Positions 1-5,390 of a DNA stretch of 5,390 bases are shown in pieces. The translations under genes were made by a program, and so were the position numbers. The notes beneath the pieces were generated by a model. That model searched no databases. It was not told where the DNA came from and saw only the letters and a list, made by a program, of their open reading frames with translations. Numbering within the stretch: position 1 is the stretch's first letter; each line of letters opens with the position of its first letter. The stretch comes from Actinomycetota bacterium (GTDB lineage Bacteria; Actinomycetota; Actinomycetes; Actinomycetales; Microbacteriaceae): NCBI GenBank assembly GCA_009704605.1, contig WLDW01000066.1, positions 1 through 5,390 on the forward strand. The letters are read 5' to 3'.

Positions 1-91
1 TCCAACTGGAGAAATCATTGTCTCTACGCAGAGCTCACTAAATGCTGGAGGGCAACTCGAGGCAAACCAGAGCGCATGGATCAAGCTCTAG
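1..91 (+). CDS. 3' end of a GH13 alpha-glucosidase paralog (5'-truncated by window edge)
   Basis: The second reading frame from base 2 is open and ends at the TAG at 89-91. It encodes about 29 residues that finish in ANQSAWIKL. This tail aligns with the last residues of the complete GH13 enzyme that follows, which ends TNQCAWIKP. Both tails share an EI..S.Q segment, then QL..NQ.AWIK. The fragment is therefore most likely the C-terminal beta-domain end of a second, paralogous GH13 alpha-glucosidase. No catalytic residue is in view, so its specificity cannot be judged. The stop codon lies 16 bp inside the next gene (76-91), which fits one polycistronic mRNA with coupled translation. A different GH13 subfamily with a similar tail remains possible. 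Confidence 0.8.
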   Translation, partial: PTGEIIVSTQSSLNAGGQLEANQSAWIKL

Positions 92-1746
92 TTACTCACC
101 TTGCTCAACCAGGTTCCCAGTGGTGGCGATCTGGAGTTATCTATCAGATTTACCCCCGATCATTTGCTGACTCTAATGGCGATGGCCTGGGGGATCTAAA
201 GGGAATAACTTCAAGACTGGATTCGCTGGCCGCTCTTGGTATCGACGCTATTTGGCTTTCTCCTTTTTACTGTTCGCCACAAAAAGATGCCGGTTATGAC
301 GTATCCAATTACGTAGACGTTGATCCCATTTTTGGAACGCTTAGTGATTTCGATGATCTTCTGGAAAAAGCTCACGGGCTTGGCATTCGCGTAATGATCG
401 ATCTTGTCCCAAACCACAGCTCCGATCAGCACGCCTGGTTCCAGCGCGCCTTGGCAGCGAAACCAGGTTCACCCGAGCGTGCGTTCTATCACTTCAAAGA
501 TGGCTTAGGAGAAAATGGCGAGCTGCCTCCCAACAACTGGGTTTCGATGTTTGGCGGGCCGGCTTGGACCAGAGTCACAGAGAGTGATGGCAAACCTGGA
601 CAGTGGTTTGTGCATCTTTTTGATTCTTCTCAGCCTGATTTCAACTGGGCAAATCCCGAGGTGCAACTGGAGTTTGAAAACATTTTGAAGTTTTGGCTCG
701 ATAGAGGCGTTGATGGTTTTCGAGTAGACCAGCCCCATGCAATGGCCAAAGCAGAAGGTCTTCCTGACCACCCTTACTTGAAAGAAGCAGGTGCCGGGTT
801 CATTGAGGGCCGAGAGAATCCACCGATGTGGTTTCAAGAAGAAGTGCATGAAATTTTCAGAAAGTGGCGCAAGATTCTAGAAGGCTACCCCGGTGAGAGG
901 GCAATGTGCGGTGAGGCTTATGTCTATCCGCTTTCTCTAATGGCTAAGTGGGTTAGGTCAGATGAGTTTCATCAGACATTTAATTTTCGTTTTCTGGATG
1001 CAGGTTGGGATTCAAAGAAGCTATTTGATGCAATCAACGAATCATTTGAAGCCTTCGATGGGGTTGGTGCCCCTTCAACCTGGGTGCTAAACAATCACGA
1101 CGTGATTAGGCACGCCTCCAGATTTGGTGGCGATTACGGACGCGCAACTGCATCAGATGGAATTGGATCCGGTCAACCGCAGCCAGACCCGATTCTGGGT
1201 TTACAAATTGCTAAGGGAGCAACCCTGTTTATGCTCGGACTTCCAGGAGCTAGCTACCTGTATCAGGGTGAGGAGCTTGGTCTTCCAGAGCACACCACAC
1301 TCGAAGACAAGTATCGCCAAGATCCAACTTTTGCTAGAACCAATGGAGCGCGCGTTGGTCGAGATGGATGCCGCATTCCACTTCCCTGGGAACCAGAAGG
1401 CGATTCAAGCGGCTTTAGTGAATCAGGAAAGAGTTGGTTACCGCAACCGGCAAGTTACAAAGAACTTGCTAGATCGATTCAAGAGAAGAACCCCGAATCA
1501 ACACTTTCCTTTTACAAAACTGCACTTGACCTAAGAAAACAACTTGGTCTAGGCGAGGGCTCATTCAGCTGGATAGCCGGTCATCAAGGTCCAGAAACGC
1601 TTGGTTATGAAAACTCTGGTGTCAAGGTCATCTACAACTTCGGAGCGCAGCCAGTTGACCTGTCCACTTTTGAGATCTTGCTTTCAAGCCAGCCACTAAG
1701 TGGCAAGCAGCTAGCAACCAATCAGTGCGCTTGGATTAAGCCTTAG
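76..1746 (+). CDS. GH13 alpha-glucosidase (probable actinobacterial GH13_30-like, EC 3.2.1.20)
   Basis: This is a complete 556-residue cytoplasmic glucosidase with no signal peptide. The family hydrolyses terminal alpha-glucosidic bonds of maltose- or isomaltose-type oligosaccharides. Visible GH13 landmarks are: the N-terminal YQIYPRSF segment with the calcium-loop-like DSNGDGLGD (23-40); region I DLVPNH (109-114); QPDFNW, the oligo-glucosidase-type region V (186-191); region II GFRVD with nucleophile D218; region III CGEAY with acid/base E280; and region IV NNHD with D342. LYQGEELGLPE (395-405) and GRDGCRIPLPW (428-438) are typical of actinobacterial alpha-glucosidases. Length is normal for the family. 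The ATG at 76 is the only start codon before the conserved WW-VIYQ block and sits inside the upstream GH13 gene. It has only a weak GAGG at 59-62, 13 nt away, suggesting translation coupled to the upstream gene. Residue 219, directly after the nucleophile, is an unusual Gln. The 3' end overlaps the convergent MMPL gene by 11 bp. Exact substrate is unknown. Confidence 0.93.
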   Translation: MDQALVTHLAQPGSQWWRSGVIYQIYPRSFADSNGDGLGDLKGITSRLDSLAALGIDAIWLSPFYCSPQKDAGYDVSNYVDVDPIFGTLSDFDDLLEKAHGLGIRVMIDLVPNHSSDQHAWFQRALAAKPGSPERAFYHFKDGLGENGELPPNNWVSMFGGPAWTRVTESDGKPGQWFVHLFDSSQPDFNWANPEVQLEFENILKFWLDRGVDGFRVDQPHAMAKAEGLPDHPYLKEAGAGFIEGRENPPMWFQEEVHEIFRKWRKILEGYPGERAMCGEAYVYPLSLMAKWVRSDEFHQTFNFRFLDAGWDSKKLFDAINESFEAFDGVGAPSTWVLNNHDVIRHASRFGGDYGRATASDGIGSGQPQPDPILGLQIAKGATLFMLGLPGASYLYQGEELGLPEHTTLEDKYRQDPTFARTNGARVGRDGCRIPLPWEPEGDSSGFSESGKSWLPQPASYKELARSIQEKNPESTLSFYKTALDLRKQLGLGEGSFSWIAGHQGPETLGYENSGVKVIYNFGAQPVDLSTFEILLSSQPLSGKQLATNQCAWIKP

Positions 1747-3832
1747 CCTTCTTGTGATTTGGCCACCAGAAGTACTTTCCGGTGATAAACGCAAGTGAAG
1801 GCACGATAACTGTTCTTACCAAGAGGGTGTCTAGCAGCACACCAATACCCACGATGATTCCAATTTGGTAAAGAGCAATCAAAGGTAGAACGCCAAGAAC
1901 TGCGAATACTGCTGCAAGCAAGATACCGGCACTAGTGATAACACCACCGGTTGAAGCAAGGGCCTTAATCATTCCCTCTTTGAGACCAAGCTTCTCGGCT
2001 TCTTCTTTAGCTCTTGTTACCAAGAAAATGTTGTAGTCAACACCTAGGGCAACTAGGAACAAGAAGCTGTATAGGAATACCGATAGATCCAAAGCCGGCA
2101 ATCCAAACACGTTTTCAAACAGTAGCCAGCTTGCTCCAATAGCGGAGAAGAAGGATGCGACCACGGTAAGTAGAAGCAAGATTGGCGCTACCAGTGATCG
2201 AAGCAATAGAACAAGCACCAGGAATACCAGAATCAAGATCATAGGAATTACTGTGAGCTGGTCAGAAGCGTAAGTGTCCTTGACGTCAAGTCGCTGTGCG
2301 TCGATACCACCAACCAAAGCATCTGCCCCTTCGATTGCCCGAAGTTCTTGGCGAAGTTCACGAATGATCACATACGCTTCTTCAGACTGTGATTCAGCGT
2401 CCAAAACCACATCAATCTTGGTGATTTCGGAGGTGCTGTCCCCGATGGTTACCTCGGCAACACCGCTAACTTTTTCAGCAGCGGACGCTACTTCGTCTTC
2501 GAAGCCGTTGTTGGCAATAACGATTGCAGGAGATGTTGATCCAGCCGGGAAGGCTTCAGCCAACACGTCTTGGCCAACGGCTGCTTCTGGTGCCACTCGG
2601 AATTGCTCAGTGGAAGAGAGTCCGACCTTTACTCCGGTCGCGCCAAAGCTCAAGATTGCGAGAATGATAAATCCTGCGATCGATACGATAACTGGACGTT
2701 TGCTCACACCGCGTCCAAGTTTGGCCCAAAGACCTTTTTCAGATTTGTTTACCCCACCGAATTTTGGAACAAAGGGCCAGAACAAGCCGCGACCGAAGAC
2801 CACGATTGCTGCTGGTAGAACAACTAAGGCCGCAAACATGGCCATGATAATTCCACCGGCAACTACCAGTCCAAGAGTTCGGTTTCCACCAAGTTGAGCA
2901 AATAGCAAGGTAAGCAGAGCAAGGGCAACGGTTCCACCAGAAGCTAATACCGCCGGTGTTACACCTCTAAGGGCTTTGAACATCGCCTGGTGGCGATCTT
3001 CATTCAGCAATAGCTCTTCGCGGTAACGGGCGATGAGCAAGAGCGCGTAGTTCGTTCCAGCACCAAACACGAGAACCGACAAGATACCTGTTACAGATCC
3101 ATCCGCTGGTGCGCCCAGGAAGACAGTTGCGAGCTGGGGGGCAAGCTGGGCTGCCATTCCATCTGCAACACCGATAACAATCAGTGGCACTAGCCAAAGA
3201 ACTGGTGAGCGGTAGGTAATAAGAAGTAGTACGGCAACGATGATAACCGTGGAAAGAAGCAGAGTGAAGTTTGCACCAGCAAATACCCCCGCGATGTCAA
3301 CCTGGAAACCTTCAGGACCGGTGATGTAAACCTCAAGGCCAGCAGGCATATCTTCTTTAGCTATCGCACGCATTTCTGTCATTCGCTCGGTGCGCTCTGC
3401 GTTTTCTTCGAATTCTTCCAGAGGAACAGTTATTACGGCGACCTTGCCGTCATCTGAAACTTGAGCGGGTGGCACAAACGCCTCACCGTTTAGTTCACCT
3501 GATGTGTAATCCAAAAACTTGTCACTTGCACCATCAACAAAACCTTGAGCCATTGGGTCAAAGGTTCCAGTTATCCAAAGCTCCTGCTCTTCGGTGAGCT
3601 TAGTGTCCGAGGAGTAAACAACAACAGCAACTGTGCCGTCAGTTCCAGGAAGATCCTCTAGGGCCTTGTTAACAAGCACTGTCTCGTTGTTGGCTGGAAG
3701 ACCATCGGTTGGAGAAGCATCCGACTCTGGTGCACTGAGTGGACCAAAGGCTAAACCAGCAAAAATTAGTCCAATAAGAAGCGTGACCCAAGAAGTTTTG
3801 CGGCCAGTTATGAATGAGGCGATGTTGTTCAA
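1736..3832 (-). CDS. MMPL/RND-superfamily transporter (YdfJ-like exporter)
   Basis: The 698-residue inner-membrane protein has the classical duplicated MMPL plan. TM1 is at about 15-33, followed by an extracytoplasmic domain (about 35-180) and TM2-6 (about 188-347). The second half has TM7 (about 379-400), a second external domain (about 401-522) and TM8-12 (about 525-680). The tail is short and lysine-rich. MMPL proteins export lipids, siderophores or drugs using the proton gradient; the substrate here cannot be told. TM4 carries GAGTNYALLLIARYREE (257-273) and TM10 carries GVDYNIFLVTRAKEE (597-611), the paired relay motifs. The first has Asn261 where many relatives have Asp; the second keeps Asp599-Tyr600. 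The TTG start at 3830-3832 is chosen because AAAGGA lies 6 nt upstream, the protein then begins as MMPL proteins do (FITGRKTSW just before TM1), and no ATG or GTG lies upstream before the in-frame stop at 3893-3895. It lies 96 bp downstream of an MFS exporter on the same strand and overlaps the convergent glucosidase. Confidence 0.93.
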   Translation of the reverse strand: MNNIASFITGRKTSWVTLLIGLIFAGLAFGPLSAPESDASPTDGLPANNETVLVNKALEDLPGTDGTVAVVVYSSDTKLTEEQELWITGTFDPMAQGFVDGASDKFLDYTSGELNGEAFVPPAQVSDDGKVAVITVPLEEFEENAERTERMTEMRAIAKEDMPAGLEVYITGPEGFQVDIAGVFAGANFTLLLSTVIIVAVLLLITYRSPVLWLVPLIVIGVADGMAAQLAPQLATVFLGAPADGSVTGILSVLVFGAGTNYALLLIARYREELLLNEDRHQAMFKALRGVTPAVLASGGTVALALLTLLFAQLGGNRTLGLVVAGGIIMAMFAALVVLPAAIVVFGRGLFWPFVPKFGGVNKSEKGLWAKLGRGVSKRPVIVSIAGFIILAILSFGATGVKVGLSSTEQFRVAPEAAVGQDVLAEAFPAGSTSPAIVIANNGFEDEVASAAEKVSGVAEVTIGDSTSEITKIDVVLDAESQSEEAYVIIRELRQELRAIEGADALVGGIDAQRLDVKDTYASDQLTVIPMILILVFLVLVLLLRSLVAPILLLLTVVASFFSAIGASWLLFENVFGLPALDLSVFLYSFLFLVALGVDYNIFLVTRAKEEAEKLGLKEGMIKALASTGGVITSAGILLAAVFAVLGVLPLIALYQIGIIVGIGVLLDTLLVRTVIVPSLAFITGKYFWWPNHKKAKA
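1764..1784 (+). other. hairpin just past the glucosidase stop; possible transcript 3' end
   Basis: CACC-A-GAAG (1764-1772) can pair with TTTC-C-GGTG (1776-1784) across a three-base TAC loop. The stem has eight pairs, one of them G-T, and one A-C mismatch. It starts 18 nt after the + strand stop codon. No T-run follows on the + strand, so it is not a standard intrinsic terminator. It lies inside the MMPL coding sequence (residues Tyr-Phe-Trp-Trp), so chance is a fair alternative. Confidence 0.2.
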
Positions 3833-3838
3833 TTCAAA

Positions 3839-3844
3839 TCCTTT
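3839..3844 (-). promoter_or_regulatory. Shine-Dalgarno site that fixes the TTG start of the MMPL gene
   Basis: On the minus strand AAAGGA lies 6 nt before the TTG at 3832-3830. It decides the start because the reading frame stays open upstream but contains no ATG or GTG. A second purine-rich AAGGAG sits at 3855-3860, but no start codon follows it at a suitable distance. Confidence 0.7.
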
Positions 3845-3873
3845 ATTTGATGTACTCCTTATTCTGCCACCCG

Positions 3874-3896
3874 GTAATCCATTGCATTGGGATTAC
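3874..3896. promoter_or_regulatory. Inverted repeat overlapping the MMPL promoter; candidate repressor operator
   Basis: GTAATCC (3874-3880) and GGATTAC (3890-3896) form perfect 7-bp arms around a 9-bp spacer that is not itself symmetric. The 23-bp size and the position over the predicted -10 and transcription start are typical of TetR- or MarR-type operators, and MMPL genes in actinobacteria are often controlled by TetR-family repressors. A further direct copy of GTAAT lies at 3920-3924, beside the -35 box. No regulator gene is in the window. An RNA stem-loop in read-through transcripts from the MFS gene is the alternative, but no T-run follows it. Confidence 0.4.
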
Positions 3897-3920
3897 ATAC
3901 TGGCTCAGGCCCATTGTCGG
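3892..3920 (-). promoter_or_regulatory. Predicted sigma70-type promoter of the MMPL gene
   Basis: On the minus strand CCGACA (3920-3915, four of six matches to TTGACA) is followed after exactly 17 nt by TGTAAT (3897-3892, five of six matches to TATAAT). Transcription would begin near 3885, about 50 nt before the TTG start. The gap between the two transporter genes would thus carry its own promoter. The -10 box lies inside an inverted repeat, which suggests repression. The call rests on consensus matching only. Confidence 0.45.
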
Positions 3921-3928
3921 TAATTGGC

Positions 3929-5206
3929 TTAGGATTTCACTCCCGTTGAGGCGTGAGCTGCAGCCATTGCTCGGCGTCCTGCCGGAAGTAAAACAGCTAC
4001 TACCGCAATCACCACCGTTGCAATTCCTGTGACGATAAGCAAAATCTCAACTGATACAACATCTGCAAGTGGTCCAAGAATTGACATACCTAGCGGCATC
4101 GCAACAGCCATTACGATTCCCAGGAATCCAAAGACTCTTCCTTGGCGCTCTGGCTCAACAGTTTCTTGAAGCAAAGTCATGGCCGATGTTGAGAATGCGG
4201 GAACTGCAATTCCAACCACAAAAAATAGCGCAAAGAAAAGAATCAGGTTTGTCGTGAAGCCCATCGCAGTAGCAAGAATGCCAAAAAGGATAGAGGATCC
4301 AATAATCATTCCAATACGGTCAATCTTTTTAGCAAAGACCGCAATCAAGGCTCCGCCGATTAGCATTCCAACACCGAATGAAAGCTCCAATACGGTTAGC
4401 ATCCAAACTTCTCCCCCAAATGTTCTTGCAATCATCAGAGGTGAAAGATTAGAAGGAGCAACAATCAAAAGGAAGATAATGGCAAAAATAGCCATTACCC
4501 AACGAACCAGTTGGTTACTAAAGATGTAGGCCATGCCTTCTTTTAGGTCCGCAAAGTAAGAAGGCTTGTCTTCGCTGGCAACTCTTGCCAGCGTTGGAAC
4601 AGCAACTGTTGCCAATAATGAGAGTCCAATCACGGCTGTCACCACATCGATAAACAAAATAGCAGACAAGGACATTGTTGAATAAACACCAGCTGCAGCA
4701 ACTGGGGCAAGTAACTGAAGTGATGATGAGATGCTGCTGTTGATGCCATTCACGGTTAGCAGTTTGTCAGTTGGGACAATTTGTGGCACTAGGGCTGAAA
4801 TTGCTGGCATCTGAACACCAGCACCAATTGACCTAACGGCCATGATTAGAAAGATAAGCCAAAGGTCCTCTACGCCAGACATCATAAAGACCGCAAGAAT
4901 CAATGTCGCAAGTGCAATCACAGAGTCTGAAACAATGATCATCATTTTGCGATTTACTCGGTCGGCCCAAACGCCGGCAAAAATCGAAACGATTGCTTGC
5001 GGTAAGAATCCAAAAACGGCCGCCAGGGCAAGAACCAATCCGGACTTTGTAGTCAAAGTCAGATGCCACATGATTGCGTACTGAACCAAAAATGAGCCGA
5101 AGGTAGTGATTGTCTGTCCGACAAGGAAAACAGTTACTCGTCTTTTCCAGCCCGGCATGTCATGGCTGGTTTGCGGTTCTGGTTTTGAATCAACTTGCGA
5201 TGACAC
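3929..5206 (-). CDS. MFS exporter, MefA/EntS-like (MFS_3-type) efflux transporter
   Basis: The 425-residue inner-membrane protein has about twelve hydrophobic segments: TM1-6 within 23-200, a cytoplasmic central loop at about 204-231, and TM7-12 within 232-408. The N-terminal block (VGQTITTFGSFLVQYAIMWH, 29-48) and the loop 2-3 motif GVWADRVNRK (78-87, the MFS motif A) are characteristic of the macrolide-efflux/enterobactin-exporter branch. So is the C-half VEPERQGRVFG (350-360). These are proton-driven drug or siderophore exporters; sequence alone does not give the substrate, and resistance should not be assumed. The GTG at 5204-5206 is chosen because GAGGAG lies 7 nt upstream; the in-frame Met17 is a weaker alternative without a clear ribosome site. 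The start codon lies only 31 nt downstream of a strong terminator's T-run, so little room exists for a promoter of its own. The MMPL exporter gene follows 96 bp downstream. Confidence 0.92.
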   Translation of the reverse strand: MSSQVDSKPEPQTSHDMPGWKRRVTVFLVGQTITTFGSFLVQYAIMWHLTLTTKSGLVLALAAVFGFLPQAIVSIFAGVWADRVNRKMMIIVSDSVIALATLILAVFMMSGVEDLWLIFLIMAVRSIGAGVQMPAISALVPQIVPTDKLLTVNGINSSISSSLQLLAPVAAAGVYSTMSLSAILFIDVVTAVIGLSLLATVAVPTLARVASEDKPSYFADLKEGMAYIFSNQLVRWVMAIFAIIFLLIVAPSNLSPLMIARTFGGEVWMLTVLELSFGVGMLIGGALIAVFAKKIDRIGMIIGSSILFGILATAMGFTTNLILFFALFFVVGIAVPAFSTSAMTLLQETVEPERQGRVFGFLGIVMAVAMPLGMSILGPLADVVSVEILLIVTGIATVVIAVVAVLLPAGRRAMAAAHASTGVKS

Positions 5207-5213
5207 TTACTTG

Positions 5214-5219
5214 CTCCTC
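5214..5219 (-). promoter_or_regulatory. Shine-Dalgarno site that fixes the GTG start of the MFS gene
   Basis: GAGGAG on the minus strand is followed after 7 nt (CAAGTAA) by the GTG at 5206-5204. This is a near-consensus ribosome binding site and supports GTG over the internal ATG for Met17. Confidence 0.75.
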
Positions 5220-5237
5220 AAGATTCTGTTTCGACCC

Positions 5238-5280
5238 AAGAAAACCCCGCTAACAATCAATTGAATTCCTGTTAGCGGGG
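5238..5280 (-). terminator. Rho-independent terminator downstream of tRNA-Tyr
   Basis: CCCCGCTAAC and GTTAGCGGGG (5245-5254 and 5271-5280) form a perfect 10-bp GC-rich stem with a 16-nt loop. Reading on the minus strand, the stem is followed directly by TTTTCTT (5244-5238). It starts 12 nt after the tRNA 3' end, so it most likely ends the tRNA transcript. It also stands between the tRNA and the MFS gene and could attenuate read-through into it. On the plus strand the stem is followed by ATTTTCCC, a weaker tract, so bidirectional action is possible but has no obvious client. Confidence 0.85.
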
Positions 5281-5292
5281 ATTTTCCCGATG

Positions 5293-5374
5293 TGGCTAGT
5301 GAGGGATTCGAACCCCCGAAGGCTGAGCCAGCTGATTTACAGTCAGTTCCCTTTGGCCGCTTGGGTAACTAGCC
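5293..5374 (-). tRNA. tRNA-Tyr (anticodon GTA)
   Basis: This 82-nt class II tRNA folds fully. The acceptor pairs GGCTAGT with ACTAGCC and is followed by discriminator A. The D-arm has CCC/GGG around AAGCGGCCAAA, as in other bacterial tRNA-Tyr. The anticodon loop is CTGTAAA with GTA at 5340-5338. A 13-nt variable arm carries a GGC/GCC stem, and the T-arm is GGGGG-TTCGAAT-CCCTC. CCA is not encoded (CAT follows the discriminator), so the end must be added by CCA-adding enzyme. The outer pair of the anticodon stem is an A-C mismatch (5347 with 5331). Its promoter lies beyond the window; only 16 nt remain upstream. A terminator follows 12 nt downstream. Confidence 0.97.
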
Positions 5375-5390
5375 ATGCAGCAAAATCTAA

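Noticed and set aside
505..849. A 114-codon minus-strand reading frame opposite the glucosidase gene
   Set aside because: It has no recognisable motif and lies antisense to the catalytic region II of the glucosidase, so it is best explained as a shadow frame.
1124..1534. A 136-codon plus-strand reading frame inside the glucosidase gene
   Set aside because: It is out of frame with a GH13 gene whose conserved motifs cover the same bases, and it shows no recognisable domain.
1692..1704. GCCAC-TAA-GTGGC hairpin as a terminator for the MMPL gene
   Set aside because: The stem is only five pairs, no T-run follows on the minus strand, and it lies in glucosidase codons; it can arise by chance.
2274..2897. 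A 207-codon plus-strand frame antisense to the MMPL gene
   Set aside because: Its Ser/Thr/Ala/Pro-rich composition is what the complement of a membrane-protein gene yields, and the MMPL frame has full family structure.
3874..3896. The inverted repeat as an intrinsic terminator of the MFS gene
   Set aside because: The arms are AT-rich, only 7 bp long, and no T-run follows on the minus strand; an operator reading fits better.
3929..5206. Calling the MFS gene a macrolide resistance determinant (mef)
   Set aside because: The resemblance is at branch level only; the same fold includes siderophore and unknown exporters, and nothing here shows drug specificity.
5293..5374. The tRNA-Tyr gene as an integration (att) site of a mobile element
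   Set aside because: No integrase gene, no repeated tRNA 3' end and no change in composition is visible in the window.

Overview
The window looks like a stretch of chromosome from a compact, mid-GC actinobacterium. The evidence is an actinobacterial-type alpha-glucosidase, non-ATG starts (TTG and GTG) on both transporter genes, a tRNA gene without an encoded CCA end, very short intergenic gaps and overlapping genes. Base composition is close to half GC. A freshwater Microbacteriaceae-like lineage (Rhodoluna/Aquiluna type) would fit, but that placement is inference and no phylogenetic marker here settles it.

Layout. Bases 1-91 hold the 3' end of a glycoside hydrolase family 13 gene. It overlaps the start of a complete, paralogous GH13 alpha-glucosidase (76-1746, + strand). 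The two C-terminal tails align closely, so this is the end of a tandem pair, probably translated from one mRNA. The second alpha-glucosidase meets an MMPL/RND-type exporter gene (3832-1736, - strand) tail to tail, with an 11-bp overlap. Upstream of the exporter is a 96-bp gap holding a plausible promoter with an inverted repeat across its -10 box. Next comes an MFS exporter of the MefA/EntS-like type (5206-3929, - strand). Upstream of that are a strong stem-loop terminator and a tRNA-Tyr(GTA) gene (5374-5293, - strand).

How the parts work together. The + strand module hydrolyses alpha-glucosidic oligosaccharides in the cytoplasm. The - strand module is two membrane exporters in a row, which may share an export or resistance role, although the MMPL gene appears to have its own regulated promoter. 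Every stretch of more than 100 bases is assigned to a gene. The non-coding parts are 3833-3928, 5207-5292 and 5375-5390.

I see no undescribed defence, mobile or RNA system. The points most worth a second look are the Gln next to the catalytic nucleophile of the alpha-glucosidase, the Asn in the first proton-relay position of the MMPL protein, the GTAAT half-sites at the MMPL promoter, and the overlapping tandem GH13 architecture.
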